Assembly: GCA_964454675.1 (NCBI GenBank)
Contig: CAYVUB010000008.1
Coordinates: 1 to 64,000, forward strand
Origin: CAYVUB01 sp964454675
GTDB lineage: Bacteria; Bacteroidota; Bacteroidia; Flavobacteriales; Flavobacteriaceae
Direction: 5' to 3'
Length of the DNA: 64,000 nucleotides
A program made the translations under genes and the position numbers. Below are positions 1 to 6,263 of the stretch, in pieces. Under the pieces are notes generated by a model that had not been told where the DNA came from, searched no databases, and was given only the letters and a program-made list of their open reading frames with translations. Each line of letters opens with the position of its first letter. Position 1 is the first letter of the stretch.

Positions 1-141
1 AACTGTGTTTCTTGACGTATTCTTAAAAATCAATGTTTTAACACTTGTATTTTGAAGGTAATATTCTCATTTTAATATTGTTTTCAATCAATATTGAAAT
101 TTTAATGAGTTTCTAAAATAAATGATAATTTACCGAACAAC

Positions 142-750
142 TTACTCAACTTTTACCTGACCGTTCATCAACATTGGCAACAGCCAGTCTCGTAATTGAG
201 ATAGTTTTTGGCTTTGTTCTTCTAATAGCTCTTGCCTTGCAAAAATTGATTTTACGGAATTTGTAAACTGTATTACAATATCTTTTGTTGGAATGAGTGT
301 AGAAATTGTTTTTAATGTACTCGTAGAAATTTCTTTAAAAGTTGAACCGCTTGCATTTCTCTCAATAATAGATAAACTATTCTGGATTGTGTAATAAACA
401 AATTCTGTAGTGAAATATGACTTAGGGATAAATGATTTAAAACCTTGATTTGTGGTAACATCATTTCGTGCAATAGCTAAATAACCTATTGGGGCTCTCG
501 AACTCATTAGGACACTACCTCTCGGAAGAATGTTTAATGAAGCAGAAGCTTTTCCTTTTTCTGTTACATCTAATTCTCCTCGTTTAATAAATTTATTACC
601 AACATTTAATGAAAGGTCTTTAGGTGTTATCCAAGGAATACCATTATTTGTAAAATAATCTCCAATATTTTTTGATGGGGTACTTCCTCCAACAATATCT
701 CCAATATTATCAAGTGTTTTCACTTCCCAATTCGGGTCAGCATTCTGCAC
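142..750 (-). CDS. Type I restriction specificity subunit HsdS, C-terminal half only
   Basis: This is one target-recognition domain plus the C-terminal conserved helix of a type I specificity subunit, which positions HsdM and HsdR on DNA. The protein has the TRD pattern WEVKTL..IGDIVGGSTPS near the start, GIPWITPKDL, and the typical end LRDWLLPMLMNGQVKV. The same frame stays open upstream to about 864 and reads NDNLEQQAKTLYDYWF, the conserved central HsdS linker, so the real homology begins before the GTG at 748-750. The first TRD is absent: a divergent tyrosine recombinase starts at 856, inside the linker. It is therefore either a silent hsdS cassette used by a recombinase-driven shuffle or a decapitated remnant. 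No hsdM or hsdR is in view; they could lie to the left of the window. Confidence 0.8.
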   Translation of the reverse strand: MQNADPNWEVKTLDNIGDIVGGSTPSKNIGDYFTNNGIPWITPKDLSLNVGNKFIKRGELDVTEKGKASASLNILPRGSVLMSSRAPIGYLAIARNDVTTNQGFKSFIPKSYFTTEFVYYTIQNSLSIIERNASGSTFKEISTSTLKTISTLIPTKDIVIQFTNSVKSIFARQELLEEQSQKLSQLRDWLLPMLMNGQVKVE

Positions 751-855
751 AAACCAGTAGTCGTAAAGCGTTTTTGCTTGTTGCTCTAAATTATCATTTA
801 TCGGCTTTCTTTGTGTTTGTTTACTTTTGATATTTTTTAATTTTAATAAAATCTG

Positions 856-1848
856 ATGAAAGAATTAGTAAAACAAGAGATATTAAAAGCAATGGCTGCC
901 ACTTTGAATTTTCAACAAAATCAATTACTTGAAAAGGTTATACACCAATCCTTTAAAAATGTTTGCATTGAAAAAGTAAACAAAAAAGATGAATCGCTCA
1001 CGGATAATAATGACGACTTGCTCGATCTTTTTATATCTTCAAAAAAAGTAGAGGGTTGTTCTGAAAAATCATTAAAATACTATCAATCAACAATTCAAAA
1101 TTTATTTAAAAGTATTGATAAAAAAACAGTGGATATTTCTACGAACGATTTACGTCTGTACCTTTCTAATTACCAAGAAAAAAACAATTCCAGTAAAGTA
1201 ACTATTGACAATATCCGACGTATTTTTTCCAGTTTCTTTTCGTGGTTGGAAGATGAAGACTATATCCTGAAATCACCTGTAAAAAGGATTCATAAAATAA
1301 AAACCGAAACGATTATCAAAGAAGTTTTGTCTGATGAACAAATTGAAATTCTTAGGGATAACTGTACAAATATCAGAAATTTGGCTTTGGTTGAAATACT
1401 TACTTCTACAGGAATGAGGGTTGGTGAGTTGGTTAAAATCAACCGTAAGGACATCAATTTCCACGAGCGTTCGTGTATTGTAAAAGGAAAAGGCAATAAA
1501 GAACGGGAAGTTTATTTTGATGCCCGGACAAAAATTCATCTCCAAGAATACATCAGCACAAGAACCGATGAAAACGAAGCTCTTTTTGTGTCTTTATCAA
1601 GATTAAGAAAAAGACTGTCCATAGGTGCGGTTGAAAATATTCTTAAAAAGTTAGGTAACAAATGTGGTATTAATAAAGTTCATCCACATAAATTCAGGCG
1701 GACATTAGCAACTTTAGCCATAGATAAAGGAATGCCTATTGAACAGGTTCAGAAATTGTTGGGACACGTAAAAATTGATACCACGTTACACTATGCAATG
1801 GTTAACCAAACCAATGTGAAAATAGCTCATCGAAAATTCATTAGTTAG
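856..1848 (+). CDS. Tyrosine recombinase, probably an hsdS-associated invertase
   Basis: A 330-residue tyrosine site-specific recombinase. Residues about 50-145 form a SAM-like core-binding domain. The catalytic domain shows Arg in TGMRVGEL (about 187), Lys in KGKGNKER, HxxR at 278-281 (HPHKFRR), His in LGHVKIDTT (about 304) and the nucleophile Tyr in LHYAMV (about 313), so it looks active. It is divergent from the partial hsdS and its start lies over the conserved hsdS linker. Similar recombinases beside hsdS genes in Bacteroidota and Firmicutes invert specificity cassettes, so that role is inferred from position. It differs from the integrase at 26220-27326, which has an Arm-DNA-binding domain. 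A generic XerC/D-like role remains possible. Confidence 0.85.
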   Translation: MKELVKQEILKAMAATLNFQQNQLLEKVIHQSFKNVCIEKVNKKDESLTDNNDDLLDLFISSKKVEGCSEKSLKYYQSTIQNLFKSIDKKTVDISTNDLRLYLSNYQEKNNSSKVTIDNIRRIFSSFFSWLEDEDYILKSPVKRIHKIKTETIIKEVLSDEQIEILRDNCTNIRNLALVEILTSTGMRVGELVKINRKDINFHERSCIVKGKGNKEREVYFDARTKIHLQEYISTRTDENEALFVSLSRLRKRLSIGAVENILKKLGNKCGINKVHPHKFRRTLATLAIDKGMPIEQVQKLLGHVKIDTTLHYAMVNQTNVKIAHRKFIS

Positions 1849-1908
1849 AATGAGCCGATTAATCACGTGATTTTTATGTAAAAACTGCGATTTTTCACGG
1901 TATTTTAT

Positions 1909-1916
1909 TATCTTTG
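1909..1916 (+). promoter_or_regulatory. Candidate -7 promoter box for the Fic gene
   Basis: TATCTTTG matches the Bacteroidota -7 consensus TAnnTTTG and lies 15 bp before the fic ATG at 1932. A T-rich stretch lies 18-25 bp upstream, where the -33 element would be. A perfect 12-bp palindrome (AATCACGTGATT, 1861-1872) followed by a T run sits just after the recombinase stop and could be a terminator or an operator. Confidence 0.45.
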
Positions 1917-1931
1917 TAAAAAGTTTTTCTG

Positions 1932-2816
1932 ATGATTTATCAGGCAACCAAAGATAAAATAGCGGCATTACAGGCAAAATATAAAGCTCTTTCAAAAGGC
2001 AATGAAGCACTTTTGAAAGAAATTGCTTTGGCAGAGATTCCTGAAATGGTCTATAATTCCAATGCCATTGAAAATTCTACGCTTACGCTCGAAGATACCG
2101 AAGAAATTCTTGAAGGTGGTGAATTGCAACGTAAGGTCAGTATCCGTGAGGTATTTGAAGCTAAAAACCTGGCAAATATTACCGAAAGCTTACTCAAAAA
2201 AAACAACCAAAAGCTGACGGTAAAGTTGATTTTAGACTTACATAAAACCTTGCTAACCAATATTGACGACAGCATTGCAGGACGTTTCCGAAGCGGTAAG
2301 GAATGGGTAAGAGTAGGAAACCATTTGGGAGCCAATCCCTTGTTTGTAAATAGCCTGATGCAGGAATTGGTTGATAATTACGACAACTATAAAGACCGCT
2401 ATTTTTTGGATAAAATAGCCCATTTTCACGCAGAGTTTGAAACCATACACCCTTTTGGTGACGGAAACGGACGGCTTGGAAGAGTGCTGATCAACCTGCA
2501 ATTGATGAATTTTGGCTTGCCTCCTGTCATCATCCAAAACAAAAGTAAGCATACCGACTATTACCCGCTTTTTACAAAATATCCGGTTACGATGAATTTT
2601 GGTGGTTTCACGCAACTTTTTGCCGTGCTTTTGCAGGAAGCATTACATAAAAGAATAACAATGTTGACTGCCAAGAAAATAATCCCACTTTCATTATGGG
2701 CTTCGCAAAACGGTGTAAAACCCAACATTGCCGCAAACAAAGCCAAACGACAGACTATTCCTGCTTTCAGATTGCGTGGGAAGTGGATGATTGATGAGAT
2801 GTATCAAGATGTCTGA
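1932..2816 (+). CDS. Fic/DOC family protein (predicted AMP transferase) with built-in inhibitory helix
   Basis: Fic enzymes move AMP or another phosphate-linked group onto hydroxyl side chains of target proteins. The core motif HPFGDGNGRLGR begins at His173, with the catalytic His and both phosphate-binding Arg residues present. Residues 43-48 read SNAIEN, matching the [S/T]xxxE[G/N] inhibitory helix, so this is a class II Fic whose activity is restrained in cis. The C-terminal 60 residues look like a winged-helix DNA-binding segment. The 294-residue length fits stand-alone Fic proteins with this tail. It lies just outside the left end of the integrated element. No antitoxin gene is adjacent, as expected when the inhibitor is internal. 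Target unknown. Confidence 0.9.
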   Translation: MIYQATKDKIAALQAKYKALSKGNEALLKEIALAEIPEMVYNSNAIENSTLTLEDTEEILEGGELQRKVSIREVFEAKNLANITESLLKKNNQKLTVKLILDLHKTLLTNIDDSIAGRFRSGKEWVRVGNHLGANPLFVNSLMQELVDNYDNYKDRYFLDKIAHFHAEFETIHPFGDGNGRLGRVLINLQLMNFGLPPVIIQNKSKHTDYYPLFTKYPVTMNFGGFTQLFAVLLQEALHKRITMLTAKKIIPLSLWASQNGVKPNIAANKAKRQTIPAFRLRGKWMIDEMYQDV

Positions 2817-2886
2817 AAATGATTTTAAAGCACAAATTATTCTCCGCAATTATGTAGTGATTAGAGTTGCTTTTCTAATGCAGAAT

Positions 2887-2904
2887 TTATTTCCCTATAC
2901 AATT
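2887..2904 (-). other. Probable left attachment site (attL)
   Basis: On the minus strand the sequence reads AAT TGT ATA GGG AAA TAA, encoding N-C-I-G-K-stop, the same peptide ending as MnmE (F-C-I-G-K-stop) at the other end of the element. The two sites match at 13 of 18 bases, in the same orientation. The synonymous differences suggest that this copy came from the mnmE 3' end of another host or from an earlier insertion at this locus. Confidence 0.6.
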
Positions 2905-2963
2905 TCTATACTGTTTTTTCAAACCCTTATCAATAAAGGGTTTCGGTATTAATGCGATATTTT

Positions 2964-2984
2964 GGGCAACGACTGGGCAACAAA
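2964..2984 (+). repeat. Left-end GGGCAAC repeats, candidate integrase arm sites
   Basis: Two direct copies of GGGCAAC (2964-2970 and 2975-2981, 11 bp start to start), the second continuing as GGGCAACAAAA. The same word occurs five times at the right end (27371-27461). Pairs of short direct repeats inside both ends are typical of arm-type binding sites for integrases with an Arm-DNA-binding domain, which the element's integrase has. Confidence 0.55.
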
Positions 2985-3090
2985 ACCCGCATCAGTAAAG
3001 GAAAACAGGTAACAAAGAAAGGAAAAAATGTTGCTCGATGAAGTGTGAGTTTGTCCTTATCATAAGCGAAAGCGAAGAAAAGGGTACGAA

Positions 3091-3279
3091 CTATATTAGT
3101 TGCTTGGCAACTGTTTCAAGTTGCAAACCCATATACTGGCAGAACTCCTCAATAGTAACAACCTGGTGTTGTTCCTTGTTGAAGTATTCTTTAATCCTTT
3201 TGATAAGGTATCTGCCATATCTATCGCTTTTGCCTGTGATTATCTGAATGTCTTTCGGATAAATACACAGTCTGTTCAT
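3091..3279 (-). CDS. Small conserved hypothetical protein of Bacteroidota mobile elements
   Basis: A 62-residue protein with no signal peptide. The opening LCIYPKDIQIITGKSDRYGR and the later TIEEFCQYMGL resemble small proteins I recall beside integrative elements in this phylum. The helical, basic middle (LIKRIKEYFNKE) is compatible with a small DNA-binding or regulatory protein. It lies 187 bp inside the left end of the element, divergent from the gene at 3487. The plus-strand reading frames over the same bases look like shadows. No function is assigned. Confidence 0.6.
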   Translation of the reverse strand: MNRLCIYPKDIQIITGKSDRYGRYLIKRIKEYFNKEQHQVVTIEEFCQYMGLQLETVAKQLI

Positions 3280-3486
3280 TTCTTAATTACTTATTTCATA
3301 CACTATCCATACTTCGGATATGTTGTATCTATGGCAAAGATATTAATAATTTATAAGCGGTAAAAGGGTGTTTGTTGGAATAATGTACCAATAACGGAAA
3401 TAACGGAAGTGCAGATTTGCAAGGGGTTTCAGGGCGTGATAGATTTGTATCAAATTGTTTTACTAACCTCTTAAAATCTTCATACA

Positions 3487-4245
3487 ATGGCACAACAAAA
3501 AGGCATTATCAAACTGGATGGTACTATTGGCGGTATCACTTTTTACAAATCTAAAGACGGCTACCTCGCTCGTGAAAAAGGCGGTGTATCTGCTGAAAGA
3601 ATAGCCAACGATCCTAACTTTCAACGTACCCGTGAAAACGGTGCTGAGTTTGGCAGGGCTGGAAAAGCAGGAAAAGTTTTACGAACTTCTCTCCGTGCAT
3701 TACTTCAAAACGCTTCTGATAGCCGTGTAGTAAGCCGATTAACTACCGAAATGGTAAAGGTTATTCAGGCAGATGCAACTAACCCACGTGGGCTTAGAAA
3801 TGTAATTGATGGCGAAGCAGAAATGCTTCAAGGGTTTGAGTTCAATATCAATGGTAAATTGGGAAATACACTTTATGCTCCTTTTACTGCCAATATTGAC
3901 CGACCTACAGGGGAATTGTCCGTTGATATTCCGGCTTACGTACCTGCAAATATGATTGCAGCCCCGGGCGGTACTACTCACTACAAAATTATTTCTGCCG
4001 GTGTGGAAATTGATTTTGAAAATGAAACTTATGTAGTAGCTGACAACAGTTCTGCAATCCTGCCGTGGGATGCAACTGCAACAACTGCATTAAACCTTTC
4101 TAACACTGTAACCGCAGCAAGTACAAAACCTTTGTTTCTTGTGTTGGGTGTGGAATTTTATCAGGAAGTAAATGCGCAAATGTATCCATTGAAAAATGGT
4201 GCTTTCAATGCACTTGCTCTTGTAAAAGTTGATGGTGGCGTATAA
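3487..4245 (+). CDS. Conserved hypothetical protein
   Basis: A 252-residue protein without a signal peptide or membrane segment. The N-terminal part is conserved-looking (GTIGGITFYKSKDGYLAREKGG, then FQRTRENGAEFGRAGKAGKVLR), followed by a beta-rich C-terminal half. Proteins of this pattern recur in Bacteroidota genomes without known function, often in accessory regions. It is the only plus-strand gene inside the element and stands alone, closed by a strong terminator at 4274-4300. A phage-like or element-encoded structural role is conceivable, but nothing in the sequence proves it. Confidence 0.8.
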   Translation: MAQQKGIIKLDGTIGGITFYKSKDGYLAREKGGVSAERIANDPNFQRTRENGAEFGRAGKAGKVLRTSLRALLQNASDSRVVSRLTTEMVKVIQADATNPRGLRNVIDGEAEMLQGFEFNINGKLGNTLYAPFTANIDRPTGELSVDIPAYVPANMIAAPGGTTHYKIISAGVEIDFENETYVVADNSSAILPWDATATTALNLSNTVTAASTKPLFLVLGVEFYQEVNAQMYPLKNGAFNALALVKVDGGV

Positions 4246-4273
4246 TTCAACTTCTTTCTATCAGTTAATAATT

Positions 4274-4300
4274 AGCCCCTGCATTCCTGCGGGGCTTTTT
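4274..4300 (+). terminator. Rho-independent terminator after the gene at 3487
   Basis: Stem AGCCCC/GGGGCT, with further pairing of TGC and GCA across a short loop, followed by TTTTT. It lies 29 bp after the stop codon. Confidence 0.85.
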
Positions 4301-4751
4301 CATTTATAAAAAGTCAATGCCCTAAAAGGGCAAAGACGAAACAAAACGCTGACCGGAACGATAAACCCAAACGAAGCAACCGCAAGGCAACGAATAGACA
4401 CGGCAACCCGCAGAAGGTGACCAAGAGAAAAACTGACGACGAACCCGACGCTGAAACGCATAACGGGAAACGGGAACTAAGCTACCACAATGAGAAGAAC
4501 TGCAAGTGCAAGAAGCTGAAGGGGTAAGATGATGTACTGACATAATAATGAAATTTTTATATGCGTTTCATTAGCAAGGCGGATTAAAAAACCAAAAGGA
4601 AACGGAATAAAGGATGGCTCTGTGCGGTTGGCTTGTGTTTATGCCGTAGTCTTTTGGTTTTTTTTGTTGGCATCGTGCGGCTGCCCGCCTTGTTATCTTT
4701 GCAGATAAAAATCTTCATTATGGCAGTCATCTTCCTTTCAGCGTAATGCTG
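4301..4751. other. Noncoding stretch with purine-rich strand
   Basis: No convincing gene. From about 4320 to 4530 the plus strand is strikingly rich in A, G and C with very few T (runs such as ACGAAACAAAACG). The reading frames across it have unnatural Ser/Cys/Arg-rich composition. The right part is the first structured repeat (4575-4692). An origin-of-transfer or RNA role is possible but unproven. Confidence 0.5.
4575..4692 (+). repeat. Structured repeat, copy 1 (two-level hairpin)
   Basis: The outer stem is CAAGGCGG (4575-4582) with CCGCCTTG (4685-4692). The inner stem is AAAAAACCAAAAG (4586-4598) with CTTTTGGTTTTTT (4651-4663). Between them are the blocks GGAAACGGAATAA and TATGCCGTAGT, which can extend the pairing (ACGGaATA/TATgCCGT). 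A second copy with the same layout lies at 5281-5431, on the other side of the 4752-5177 gene. Confidence 0.65.
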
Positions 4752-5177
4752 TTACCTGCTTTTAAAATGGCGGTATATTAAGGCACGTTTTACGTCATTC
4801 AGCAACAGCATTTGTTCGTAGTATTGTTTTTCTTTTGCTTCAATGCGTTTTACTCTGTCTATATCCGCCTTGAAATCGCTAGGCTTTATGCTTACTCTTT
4901 CGGCTTGTGAAATGACTTCTTGTTTAAAATCGCTGATGCGAAGAAATGGGATAACAGAACCAACAAGAAAGCGTTCAAAATACTTTATTTTCCAAAGACC
5001 AAAAAGCAAGGTGCGGTAAAAGTCTTTTTCCTCCTGATTTTTACAGGCAATAACAAAGCAATTTGGGCAAGGTGTATCTAATGGCTTACCACTGTTTAAT
5101 CCTTTGGAAAGTGCGAAAACATCAAACTCGCTGATAGGATTTTTGGGGCTGTAGGTGTAGATTTTGATTTTAAGCAT
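4752..5177 (-). CDS. Conserved hypothetical protein (DUF6943-like)
   Basis: A 141-residue soluble protein. The pattern FALSKGLNSGKPLDTPCPNCFVI, then FYRTLLFGLWKIKYFERFLVGSVIPFLRI and a helical C-terminus ending RRIEAKEKQYYEQ-type repeats, matches my memory of the Bacteroidota family DUF6943, which is frequent on integrative elements. Function unknown. The CPNC pair suggests a metal or redox site, but only two cysteines are close together. It is flanked on both sides by related hairpin repeats (4575-4692 and 5281-5431) and separated by about 1.1 kb from the end of the Argonaute operon. Confidence 0.75.
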   Translation of the reverse strand: MLKIKIYTYSPKNPISEFDVFALSKGLNSGKPLDTPCPNCFVIACKNQEEKDFYRTLLFGLWKIKYFERFLVGSVIPFLRISDFKQEVISQAERVSIKPSDFKADIDRVKRIEAKEKQYYEQMLLLNDVKRALIYRHFKSR

Positions 5178-5280
5178 AACGAATAACTTTATTTTGGTTA
5201 CTCTGCTTCCTCCCTTGTGTGCCTAAAAACAAAAACATTTTTACAAAGAAAAAAACAGAAAAAAAAGAAAGCCATTCAAA

Positions 5281-5431
5281 AGGCGGCGTGGCAAAAAAGC
5301 CAAAAGGAAACGGAATAAGTGCCGAAGGCTGAAAGGCAAATGCCCATAAAAAATTGAAAACATTATTTGCCTTTCATTATGCCGTAGTCTTTTGGCTTTT
5401 TTATGGTGAGAAGGCATTGTGGAAGCCGCCT
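5281..5431 (+). repeat. Structured repeat, copy 2 (two-level hairpin)
   Basis: The outer stem is AGGCGGC (5281-5287) with GCCGCCT (5425-5431). The inner stem is AAAAAAGCCAAAAG (5293-5306) with CTTTTGGCTTTTTT (5389-5402). The blocks GGAAACGGAATAA and TATGCCGTAGT are kept exactly from copy 1. The A-T pair of copy 1 (AACC/GGTT) is G-C here (AGCC/GGCT), a compensatory change. An additional perfect 11-bp hairpin, GAAAGGCAAAT/ATTTGCCTTTC, fills the centre. Confidence 0.65.
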
Positions 5432-5888
5432 ACCTTTGCTTCTCTTTTTATTCTTTTTTCTTTTGGAAAAGGAAACTCAATCCATTCAATAGACTATCAC
5501 TCTAACAATTGAAGCCTTGGCAATGGGGCTATAAAACCGCAGGAATAAAAAGGCATACCAAAATCAGAAGCGAGGGAAAAAAGCAAATGTATGAGGAACG
5601 AATACTCTTGCTGTGCGGTGCTGCAATAAGGTGTGAAGCAAGTGAAGCGAAATTGAATGAAGGTAAATTTTTAATAACCTACCGAAATGAAATGTAGCAA
5701 AACGGCTGAACACTTTATGCAGCACACGGCAAACAATAACTAATGCCTTTTTATCGCTGCACCGCTGAAATGGGTGGTGGGGCGTGAGGGGAAAAGCGTG
5801 GGAAAAATGCGGCTTCTGAACCCGAAAAATATAAGCGTTGGAAATTGTGCGAGGGCATATTTTTACGGGTGAAGACTATGCCATTGGC

Positions 5889-5983
5889 TACTTAACATAA
5901 TGTTATTATAGGACTTTTTTGCGTTGGCATAGTCGCCTATAAGCGTGGCAAAAAGTACTATAATGCCACATTATGTTTAAGTA
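5889..5983. repeat. Long imperfect hairpin (arms about 35 bp)
   Basis: Left arm blocks: TACTTAACATAATGT (5889-5903), ATTATAG (5905-5911), ACTTTTTTGC (5913-5922). Right arm blocks in reverse order: GCAAAAAGT (5948-5956), CTATAAT (5958-5964), ACATTATGTTTAAGTA (5968-5983). The loop is about 25 nt. A nested alternative pair, GACTATGCCA (5874-5883) with TGGCATAGTC (5925-5934), could form a competing structure. Confidence 0.7.
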
Positions 5984-6042
5984 TGCTTCCGCCGTTTTAC
6001 ATACTGGCATAAGCGAAGTGGTGGTGGTGGTTGGAACGAAGC

Positions 6043-6146
6043 GGCTATTTGCTTTTCGGTGTATTGAATAGGAAAAGGCTCTTACGCACCGCAGGAACGA
6101 GGATGCGTATGTGCCTTTTGTGCGTTGGCTACACCGAATGCAAATA
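6043..6146. repeat. Hairpin with three stacked stems
   Basis: Left blocks CTATTTGC, CGGTGTA, AAAAGGC and TACGCA are matched in reverse order by TGCGTA, GCCTTTT, TACACCG and GCAAATAG. The motif GTGCGTTGGC lies on the 3' arm and resembles GCGTTGGC in the hairpin at 5889-5983. Confidence 0.6.
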
Positions 6147-6263
6147 GTATGACAGTTGTAAACGGCGGCAATGGTATAGAAGGCAGGCGAAGGGTTGGCA
6201 ATGTGCGGATGCGCCTGACTAAAGCCGCATTTTTTGTGTGTTGGTGTTTGTGGGCGGGGTACT

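Larger units (their letters stand above)
5178..6263. other. 1.1 kb noncoding, hairpin-rich region downstream of the Argonaute operon
   Basis: No credible gene. Short frames (such as 5509-5697 and 6125-6319) lack conserved features. The stretch instead holds at least three large inverted-repeat structures (5281-5431, 5889-5983, 6043-6146) and a fourth weaker one near 6207-6235 (TGCGG..CCGCA followed by a T run). Several have a T-rich run followed by GTTGGC on the 3' side. Confidence 0.6.

Noticed and set aside
4322..4543. 73-codon minus-strand frame over the purine-rich stretch
   Set aside because: Ser/Cys/Arg-rich composition follows from base skew; no conserved pattern or start context.
5509..5697. 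62-codon plus-strand frame in the hairpin region
   Set aside because: No recognisable domain and mixed-charge random composition; starts and ends inside noncoding DNA.
4575..6146. Integron attC sites and cassette array
   Set aside because: The GTTGGC motif does not fit the GTTRRRY core, no integron integrase is present, and only one gene lies between hairpins.
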